DNA of 64,000 nt from Lysobacter sp. KIS68-7 (GTDB lineage Bacteria > Pseudomonadota > Gammaproteobacteria > Xanthomonadales > Xanthomonadaceae): assembly GCF_021284745.1 (NCBI RefSeq), contig NZ_CP089925.1, forward strand, positions 930,001 through 994,000, read 5' to 3'. Numbering within the stretch: position 1 is the stretch's first letter; each line of letters begins with the position of its first letter. Below the pieces are notes generated by a model. The model saw nothing but the letters and a program-made list of their open reading frames with translations, did not search any database and had not been told where the DNA came from. Below, one piece after another: positions 57,770-64,000 of this stretch. Made by a program: the position numbers and the translations under genes.

Positions 57770-59176
57770 GTGGCGCGCGAGGCCTGGCCGTCGCGCTTCG
57801 CCCGTCGCTGCGCCGACTGGGCGGAGCGCTGGTTCCCCGATGCCTATGTGTTCGCTGCGCTCGCCGTGGTGGTCGTGGCCGTCGTGGCGCTCGCGTTCGG
57901 CGCGTCGCCGCGCGAGACCGCGGGTGCTTTCGGCAAGGGCTACTGGAGCCTGATTCCTTTCACGATGCAGATGGTGTTCGTCGTGATCGGCGGCTACGTG
58001 CTGGCGAGCGCGCCCGTGGTGTCGCGCGCGATCGATGCGCTCGCGCGCATTCCGCGCACGGGACGCGGCGCGGTGGCGTTTGTCGCTACGCTGTCGATGC
58101 TGACCTCCTTGCTCAGCTGGGGGTTCTCGCTCGTGTTCGCCGGCCTGCTCGTGCGCGCGCTGGCCAGGCGCGATGCGCTGCAGATGGACTACCGCGCCGC
58201 GGGCGCCGCCGCGTACCTGGGCCTGGGCGCGGTGTGGGCAATGGGCCTGAGTTCCTCCGCCGCGCAGTTGCAGGCCAATCCCGCGAGCATGCCGCCGGCG
58301 TTGCTCGCAATCACCGGCGTGCTGCCGTTCTCGCAGACGATCTTCCTGTGGCAATCGATCGCGCTCACGACGGTGCTGATCGCGGTGTCGGTGGCGATCG
58401 CATGGTGGACGGCGCCGACGGGTGATGCCGTGCGCGGTGCGCCCGCCGAAACGCCTCCGCCTGCCCCGACCGCGCGCAGCGCGCGCCGCCCCGGTGACTG
58501 GCTCGAAACCACGCCGCTGCTGACCATCGCGCTGTCGCTGCTCGCCTTCGGCTGGCTCGCCAGCGAGTTCACCTCGCGTCCGTTCACTGCCGCGATCGCC
58601 GACCTCAACACCTACAACCTGCTCTTCCTCTCGCTCGGCCTGCTGCTGCACTGGCGTCCGCGCAGTTTCCTGGACGCCGTGGGCAAGGCGGTGCCCGGCA
58701 CCGCGGGCGTGTTGATCCAGTTCCCGCTGTATGGCGGCATCGCCGCGATGCTCACGGGCGCCGCAGGCGCCGACGGCACCACGCTGGCGCATCGGCTTTC
58801 GGATCTGTTCGTGCAGGTGGCGAACCGCGACACCTTCGCGCTCGTGATGGGCACGTATTCGGCCGTGCTTGGATTCTTCGTGCCTTCGGGTGGCGGCAAG
58901 TGGCTGATCGAAGCGCCCTACGTGATGCAGGCGGCGAACGACCTGCGCTTCCACCTGGGCTGGGCGGTGCAGGTGTACAACGCGGCCGAAGCACTGCCCA
59001 ACCTGGTGAATCCGTTCTGGATGCTGCCCCTGCTCGGTGTGCTGGGCCTGCGCGCGAAAGACATCGTCGGCTACACGTTCGTGCAGTTGCTCGTGCACGT
59101 GCCGCTCGTGCTCGGGCTGTTGTGGCTGCTCGGCGCGACGCTCGCCTATGTGCCGCCGGTGATCCCCGCCGCCTGA
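57770..59176 (+). CDS. Short-chain fatty acid transporter, AtoE family
   Basis: The protein has 468 residues with a GTG start directly after the ubiA stop. A dozen or so helices and the family segments FAALAVVVVAVVALAFG, GYWSLIPFTMQM, LGFFVPSGGGKWLIEAP and NLVNPFWMLPLLG match AtoE, which moves short-chain fatty acids. It is alone here without ato genes, so the in vivo substrate is unknown. Confidence 0.9.
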   Translation: MAREAWPSRFARRCADWAERWFPDAYVFAALAVVVVAVVALAFGASPRETAGAFGKGYWSLIPFTMQMVFVVIGGYVLASAPVVSRAIDALARIPRTGRGAVAFVATLSMLTSLLSWGFSLVFAGLLVRALARRDALQMDYRAAGAAAYLGLGAVWAMGLSSSAAQLQANPASMPPALLAITGVLPFSQTIFLWQSIALTTVLIAVSVAIAWWTAPTGDAVRGAPAETPPPAPTARSARRPGDWLETTPLLTIALSLLAFGWLASEFTSRPFTAAIADLNTYNLLFLSLGLLLHWRPRSFLDAVGKAVPGTAGVLIQFPLYGGIAAMLTGAAGADGTTLAHRLSDLFVQVANRDTFALVMGTYSAVLGFFVPSGGGKWLIEAPYVMQAANDLRFHLGWAVQVYNAAEALPNLVNPFWMLPLLGVLGLRAKDIVGYTFVQLLVHVPLVLGLLWLLGATLAYVPPVIPAA

Positions 59177-59187
59177 GTGCGTGAGGG

Positions 59188-59955
59188 TCATGGCGTGCGT
59201 GCGCAGACCCAGGCATCCACGCGCAACGCGCCTGCGCGGCGGAGTGCGTGCGCGGCGGCGCGCAGCGTTGCACCGGTGGTCATTACGTCGTCGATGAGCA
59301 CTACATGCGGGGGGACGCACGCGCTTTCTCGCACGACGAACGCGTTGCGCACGTTGCGCCGCCGCGACATCGCATCGCGCTCGGATTGCGGCGCCGTGGC
59401 GCGCCGGCGCACCAGCCAGCGCGTGCGCAGCGGGATGTCGAGTGCGCGTGCGAGGGGCCGCGCGAGTTCCAGCGCCTGGTCGTAGCCGCGCGAACGCAGC
59501 CGCCCGGTGTGCAGTGGAACGGGCACCAGCGCATCGGGCTTCTGCAAGGCCGCGAATGCTTCGCTCATCAGTTGCGCCAGCAAGCGCCCCGCCGCCAGGT
59601 CGTCGTGGAACTTGAAGCGCGGCAACAGGCGATCCAGCGGTGCGGCATACGCGAAAGGCGCATGCACCTCCTGCAGCGGCGAGGGCACGCGCAGGCACGC
59701 CCCGCAGACCCCGGGCGCCGGCAGCGGCAAGGCGCACCGCCGGCAGGCCGCGCGGATCCGGGGCAGGTCCCGCTCGCAGGCCGCGCAGAGGTCCATGCCG
59801 TCCAGCCCATCCTCTTCGCAGACCTGGCAGCGGCTGGGCCAGAGCAGCCGGCTCGCGTCGTTGCGCAGCCAGAACCCCAGCCGCGCCCGCAGCCGGCGGA
59901 CGGAGGAAGGGCCGTCAACCGACGGCAGCGGCGATTGGTTGACAGCAAGGGACAT
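59188..59955 (-). CDS. comF: ComF family protein (DNA uptake)
   Basis: The protein has 255 residues starting at [10 protein letters not shown] (59955). An N-terminal zinc-finger-like region ([24 protein letters not shown]) is followed by a phosphoribosyltransferase-type domain with [14 protein letters not shown]. ComF is needed for natural transformation in many bacteria and interacts with DNA helicase functions. It is divergent from bioB with only 49 bases between the starts, so the bioB promoter probably lies in that gap or overlaps comF. Confidence 0.93.
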   Translation of the reverse strand: MSLAVNQSPLPSVDGPSSVRRLRARLGFWLRNDASRLLWPSRCQVCEEDGLDGMDLCAACERDLPRIRAACRRCALPLPAPGVCGACLRVPSPLQEVHAPFAYAAPLDRLLPRFKFHDDLAAGRLLAQLMSEAFAALQKPDALVPVPLHTGRLRSRGYDQALELARPLARALDIPLRTRWLVRRRATAPQSERDAMSRRRNVRNAFVVRESACVPPHVVLIDDVMTTGATLRAAAHALRRAGALRVDAWVCARTP

Positions 59956-60004
59956 GGTTTCCAGACTGCCCGGCCTGTCCTGCCGTCGCTGTCGGAAAAC
60001 CCCC

Positions 60005-61030
60005 ATGCCTGCTGTCAGCCCTGTGCGCAACGATTGGTCCCGCGACGAAGTGCTCGCGCTGTTCGCGCTGCCCTTCACCGAACTGCTGCATCGCGCCGGC
60101 AGCGTCCACCGGGAGAACTTCGACCCGACCGAAGTGCAGGTGTCGACCCTGCTGTCGGTGAAGACCGGCGGTTGTCCCGAGGATTGCGGCTACTGCCCGC
60201 AGGCCGCGCGCTACCACACGGGCGTGGAAGCCACGAAGCTGATGAGCACCGAGGCGGTGGTCGAAAAGGCCCGCCAGGCCCGCGACGCCGGTGCCTCGCG
60301 CTTCTGCATGGGCGCCGCGTGGCGCTCGCCGAAGGACCGCGACATCCCGAAGGTCGCCGCGATGATCCGCGAGGTGAAGGCGCTCGGCCTGGAAACCTGC
60401 GCCACGCTCGGCATGCTCACCGAGCCGCAGGCACACGCGCTGCGCGACGCGGGCCTGGACTACTACAACCACAACCTGGACACCGCGCCCGATTTCTACG
60501 GCGAGATCATCCACACCCGCGAATTCCAGGATCGCCTCGACACGCTCTCGCACGTGCGCGACGCCGGCATGAAGACCTGCTGCGGCGGCATCGTCGGCAT
60601 GGGCGAGTCGCGCGAACAACGCGCGGGCCTGCTGCACACGCTCGCCACGCTGCCCGCGCATCCGGATTCGGTGCCGATCAACCGCCTCGTGCAGGTCGCG
60701 GGCACCCCGCTGGCCGGGACGAAGGAGCTGGATCCGTTCGAATTCGTCCGCAGCATCGCGGTCGCGCGCATCCTGATGCCGCGCTCGATGGTGCGCCTCT
60801 CGGCCGGCCGCGAAACGATGAGCGACGAGTTGCAGGCGCTGTGCTTCGCCGCCGGTGCGAACTCGATCTTCTACGGCGAAAAGCTGCTGACCACCGGCAA
60901 CCCGGACACGGACCACGACCGCCAGCTGTTCGAGCGCCTCGGCATGCGCCCGATGCACGTGGCGTCCACCGAAATGGCGTCGGATTGCAGCACCACCGTG
61001 CACGCCGGGATCACCGGCGAAGCGGCCTGA
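60005..61030 (+). CDS. bioB: Biotin synthase
   Basis: The protein has 341 residues. The 4Fe-4S motif CPEDCGYC (Cys57, 61, 64), the 2Fe-2S ligands in [18 protein letters not shown] and KTCCGGIVG, and RLSAGRE are present. It inserts sulfur into dethiobiotin, the last step of biotin synthesis. It leads the operon bioB-bioF-transporter-bioH. Confidence 0.98.
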   Translation: MPAVSPVRNDWSRDEVLALFALPFTELLHRAGSVHRENFDPTEVQVSTLLSVKTGGCPEDCGYCPQAARYHTGVEATKLMSTEAVVEKARQARDAGASRFCMGAAWRSPKDRDIPKVAAMIREVKALGLETCATLGMLTEPQAHALRDAGLDYYNHNLDTAPDFYGEIIHTREFQDRLDTLSHVRDAGMKTCCGGIVGMGESREQRAGLLHTLATLPAHPDSVPINRLVQVAGTPLAGTKELDPFEFVRSIAVARILMPRSMVRLSAGRETMSDELQALCFAAGANSIFYGEKLLTTGNPDTDHDRQLFERLGMRPMHVASTEMASDCSTTVHAGITGEAA

Positions 61031-61031
61031 C

Positions 61032-62246
61032 ATGCGTCCCCGCCTGCACGAGCGCATCGCCCAGGCGCGCGCGCAGCGGGACGCGCAATCGCGCATCCGC
61101 GTCCGTCGCCACGTGGCGCGGCGCGACGGCGTGCGTTACGAAGTCGATGGCCACTGGCTCGTCGGCTTCTGCAGCAACGACTATCTCGGACTCGCGCATC
61201 AGTTCGGCGTGGTGAACGCGCTGCAGGATTCCGCGGCGCGCGATGGCGCGGGCGGGATGGCCTCGCACCTGGTCTGCGGCCACCACCAGGTGCACGACGC
61301 GCTGGAGCGTGAACTCGCGGATTGGTTGCAGGTACCGCGCGCGCTGCTGTTCGGAAGCGGCTATCTCGCCAACCTTGCCGTCGTGCAGGCACTGCTCGGT
61401 GATGACGATGTGTGCGTGCAGGATCGCCTCAACCACGCGAGCCTGATCGATGCGGCGCGCCTGGCCGGCTGCAAGCTGCGCCGCTATCCGCATTGCGATG
61501 CCGAAGGTGCGCTGCGCCAGTTGCGCAGCGTGCCGGACGTGGGCGCGATGGTGGCCACCGACGGTGTCTTCAGCATGGATGGCGACCTCGCGCCGCTGCG
61601 CGAACTCGCCCTTGTCTCGCGCGTGCAGCACGCGTTGCTGTACGTCGACGATGCGCATGGCGTCGGCACGCTCGGGCCCGACGGGCGCGGCAGCGTCGCC
61701 GCCGCGCGCCTGGACACCACCGCCGTGCCGCTGCAACTGGTCACGTTCGGCAAGGCGCTGGGCAGTTATGGCGCCGCTGTCGTCGGCGACGCGGACCTCG
61801 TGCGCCACCTCGCCGAAACCGCGCGCCCCTACATCTACACCACGGCCTTGCCGCCGGCGCAGGCCGCGGCCTCGCTCGCCGCGGTGAAGCTTGCACGCCG
61901 CGAACATTGGCGCCGCGAAAAACTCGAAGCCGCGATCGCACGCTTCCGCGAAGGTGCGCGCAAGCGCGGCTTCGAACTGATGGCGTCGAACACGGCGATC
62001 CAGCCCTTGCCCTGCGGCGACGAAGAACACGCCCTGGCCTACGCGAAGGCGCTGGAAGCGCAGGGTTTCTGGATCTCCGCGATCCGCCCGCCGACCGTGC
62101 CCGAAGGCAAGTCGCGCCTGCGCATCACCCTGTCGGCTCTGCACACGCCGGCGGACATCGACGCGCTGCTCAACGCCCTGTCATGGGCGCGCGATGCCAT
62201 CGACCAGGGCTTCGGCAACGGCGCACCCGCGCTCGAGCACGCATGA
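61032..62246 (+). CDS. bioF: 8-amino-7-oxononanoate synthase
   Basis: The protein has 404 residues, PLP-dependent, with Lys241 in [12 protein letters not shown] as the Schiff-base lysine and [10 protein letters not shown] for cofactor binding. It condenses pimeloyl-ACP and alanine. It starts one base after the bioB stop; its stop overlaps the next start (ATGA). Confidence 0.97.
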   Translation: MRPRLHERIAQARAQRDAQSRIRVRRHVARRDGVRYEVDGHWLVGFCSNDYLGLAHQFGVVNALQDSAARDGAGGMASHLVCGHHQVHDALERELADWLQVPRALLFGSGYLANLAVVQALLGDDDVCVQDRLNHASLIDAARLAGCKLRRYPHCDAEGALRQLRSVPDVGAMVATDGVFSMDGDLAPLRELALVSRVQHALLYVDDAHGVGTLGPDGRGSVAAARLDTTAVPLQLVTFGKALGSYGAAVVGDADLVRHLAETARPYIYTTALPPAQAAASLAAVKLARREHWRREKLEAAIARFREGARKRGFELMASNTAIQPLPCGDEEHALAYAKALEAQGFWISAIRPPTVPEGKSRLRITLSALHTPADIDALLNALSWARDAIDQGFGNGAPALEHA

Positions 62247-63235
62247 CCGCGGGCCCGCACGACACGCGCCGCGCGCTCGCGGCGATCGGCATTGCGTTGC
62301 TGTCGGCGCTGTTCTTCACCATGACCTACGTGCTCAACCGGGTGAGCGCGAACGAAGGTGGCCACTGGGCGTGGATCGCTGCGCTTCGTTACCTCATCAC
62401 GCTGCCGCTGCTCTTGCCGCTGATGCCTTGGCAAGGTGGCGTCGGGCCGGTGCTGCGCGCGATACGTGCGCATCCGGGGCCATGGTTCTCGTGTGCGTCG
62501 ATCGGCTTCGTCGCGTTCTACCTGTTGTTGTCGTTCGCAGCGAACAGTGGTCCTTCGTGGCTCGTGGCGGGCAGCTTCCAGTTCACCGTGGTGGCGGGCA
62601 TGTTGTGCGCGCCGCTGCTGTACCGCGATGCGCGCGCCAAGGTGCCGACCTCCGCGCTCGCCGTCGGCGCGCTGATCCTCGTCGGCGTGGCGATGTTGCA
62701 GATCGGCCATGCGAAGGGACACCTGGATCGCGCGGGCTGGATCGCCTTCGCCTGCGTGCTGGCCTCCGCCACGCTGTATCCCATCGGCAATCGCCTGTTG
62801 CTGCTGCACCTGGAGCGCACGGGCGAACATCTCACCGCGACCCAGCGCGTGTTCGGCATGACGCTCGCGAGCCAACCCTTGTGGCTGCTCGTGGCTGCAT
62901 TCGCGTGGCAGCACGTCGGGTGGCCGTCGTGGGAACAGGTGTCGCTCGCCGGCGGCGTGGCGATGAGCGCGGGCATCGTGGCGACCATCCTGTTCTTCCA
63001 GGCGACCGGCATGGTGCGCAACCAGCCCGCCGCACTCGGGGCCGCCGAAGCGATGCAGGCGGCGGAGCTGCTGTTCGCGATGGTCATCGGCGTCGCATTC
63101 CTCGGTGAAACGTGGCCGCACGGCATTGCCGTGTGGGGGGCGTGCGTCGTGATGATCGGCATCGTGGCCTTCGCGTGGCTCGCTTCGCGTCCGTCGAAAA
63201 CGCCGATCCCGCTGCCCGAGGAACCGCACGGATGA
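62243..63235 (+). CDS. DMT-superfamily (EamA/EmrE-type) transporter inside the biotin operon
   Basis: The protein has 330 residues with ten predicted helices in two repeats; the segment [20 protein letters not shown] and the final helices fit the multidrug-resistance efflux (EmrE-like DMT) family. Its start overlaps the bioF stop and its stop overlaps the bioH start (both ATGA), so it is translated as part of the biotin operon. It could export or import biotin, an intermediate, or a toxic byproduct. The position in the operon is the main clue; the family alone does not give a substrate. Confidence 0.88.
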   Translation: MTAGPHDTRRALAAIGIALLSALFFTMTYVLNRVSANEGGHWAWIAALRYLITLPLLLPLMPWQGGVGPVLRAIRAHPGPWFSCASIGFVAFYLLLSFAANSGPSWLVAGSFQFTVVAGMLCAPLLYRDARAKVPTSALAVGALILVGVAMLQIGHAKGHLDRAGWIAFACVLASATLYPIGNRLLLLHLERTGEHLTATQRVFGMTLASQPLWLLVAAFAWQHVGWPSWEQVSLAGGVAMSAGIVATILFFQATGMVRNQPAALGAAEAMQAAELLFAMVIGVAFLGETWPHGIAVWGACVVMIGIVAFAWLASRPSKTPIPLPEEPHG

Positions 63236-64000
63236 GTGCGGGCCTGCACATCGACGTGGTCGGCAACGGTCCGCCGCTCGTGCTGCTGCACGGGTGGGCG
63301 ATGCACGGCGGCGTGTTCGCGCCGCTCGTGGCGCGCCTGCGCGAGAGTTTCACCTTGCACGTCGTCGACCTGCCGGGTCACGGCCTCAGCCGCGCCTGCG
63401 ACCTGCCGCTCGCGCTCGATCCCTGCGTGGACGCGATCGCCGCTCACGTGCCCGTCGCGCCTTGGTGCGGTTGGTCGCTCGGCGGACTGATCGCATTGCA
63501 TGCGGCCGCGACGCGCCCGGAAGCCGTGCCGCGCCTGGCCATGCTCTGCGCGAGCCCGCGCTTCGTGCGCGGCGAGGACTGGAAGTACGGTGTGTCGGCG
63601 GAAATCTTCCGCGACTTCGCGGCTGGCCTGCGCAACGACTATCGCGCCACGCTCGATCGCTTCGTCGCCCTCGAAGCCTTTGGCTCCGACCATGCGAAGG
63701 ATGAAATCCATGCCCTGCGCAACGATCTGTTCGCGCGCGGCGAACCGTCCGCGCAGGTGCTGGCGGATGGACTGGAACTGCTCGAAACCACCGACCTGCG
63801 CGCCGAACTGCCGACGCTGCGCACGCCGAGCCTGTGGCTCGCCGGCCGCCGCGATCGCCTCGTCGACCCGCGTGCGATGCGCGACGCCGCCGCACTCGCC
63901 CCCGGGGCGCACATGCACGTGATCGAACACGCGGGCCACGCGCCCTTCCTCACCCACGCCGATGAAGTCGCCTTGCGCCTCGAAGGCTTCCTGCAGGACA
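63232..64000 (+). CDS. bioH: Pimeloyl-ACP methyl ester esterase BioH, 3' end outside window
   Basis: At least 256 residues, open at the right edge. The start overlaps the transporter stop (ATGA). The catalytic triad is Ser82 in GWSLGG, Asp208 in GRRDRLVDP and His236 in HAGHAPF, with oxyanion motif LLHGWAMHGG. It removes the methyl group from pimeloyl-ACP methyl ester, ending the BioC-BioH pimelate route. About the whole of the usual length (256-260) is visible, so only a few residues are missing. bioC is expected next. Confidence 0.95.
   Translation, partial: MSAGLHIDVVGNGPPLVLLHGWAMHGGVFAPLVARLRESFTLHVVDLPGHGLSRACDLPLALDPCVDAIAAHVPVAPWCGWSLGGLIALHAAATRPEAVPRLAMLCASPRFVRGEDWKYGVSAEIFRDFAAGLRNDYRATLDRFVALEAFGSDHAKDEIHALRNDLFARGEPSAQVLADGLELLETTDLRAELPTLRTPSLWLAGRRDRLVDPRAMRDAAALAPGAHMHVIEHAGHAPFLTHADEVALRLEGFLQD

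Noticed and set aside
56786-59737. 983-residue minus-strand ORF opposite ubiA and the AtoE-type gene
   Set aside because: Shadow frame with no start signal; crosses a tRNA boundary and two real membrane-protein genes.

Overview
The window is a high-GC, gene-dense piece of a gammaproteobacterial chromosome, most likely from Lysobacter or a close relative in the Xanthomonadaceae (Lysobacteraceae). The reasons are the gene order around the origin (mnmE-yidC-rnpA-rpmH / dnaA-oriC-dnaN-recF-gyrB), the xanthomonad-type tonB-exbB-exbD1-exbD2 cluster beside pdxJ, the monomeric isocitrate dehydrogenase, the long-form QueF and a secreted M4 metalloprotease carrying PPC and P domains. I see no prophage, insertion sequence, CRISPR array or island; base composition and coding style look uniform throughout.

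Layout. 1-8 kb: the 3' end of tamB, a secreted metalloprotease, a His-rich lipoprotein and mnmG. The mnmG upstream gap holds an orphan plus-strand transcription unit (sigma-54-like promoter plus strong terminator, no ORF) that I read as a small RNA, followed by a Tyr/Gly/Pro-rich lipoprotein. 8-17.8 kb: a PLP dehydratase with an NTF2-like partner, a GT39-type glycosyltransferase, fbp with a 2OG-Fe oxygenase, a soluble histidine kinase with a receiver-only regulator, a radical-SAM protein, a cardiolipin synthase and pdxJ. 17.8-22.5 kb: the TonB energy-transduction operon, a TPR protein and an M48 lipoprotein protease.

22.6-33 kb is the replication-origin region. dnaA, dnaN, recF and gyrB run on the minus strand; rpmH, rnpA, yidC and mnmE run on the plus strand. 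The dnaA-dnaN gap holds two perfect DnaA boxes in AT-rich sequence and is the probable oriC. Two 14-bp parS-type palindromes lie within 2 kb of it, one inside recF and one between dnaN and recF.

33-48.6 kb: a TonB-domain lipoprotein, an operon of an S33-type peptidase with an ABC-2 exporter, a flavin reductase, a YadG/YadH-type exporter, tatD, hrpB, a receiver-kinase hybrid, a RluE-type pseudouridine synthase, a lipoprotein methyltransferase, and a LysR regulator divergent from a small unknown gene across a nested dyad. 48.6-64 kb: icd, a lipoprotein, a LysM protein, queF, an amino-acid permease, zapE with an alpha/beta hydrolase, a cytochrome c, tRNA-Arg(CCG), ubiA, an AtoE-type transporter, comF, and a translationally coupled biotin operon bioB-bioF-DMT transporter-bioH that runs off the right edge.

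Most genes are ordinary housekeeping genes. The least explained items are the orphan sigma-54-type small RNA unit, the transporter embedded in the biotin operon, the repeated 8-mers over the tonB promoter, the LysR dyad with its unknown target, and the lipid-anchored TonB-domain and methyltransferase proteins. All starts, functions and RNA calls come from reading the sequence; none has been checked by a database search.
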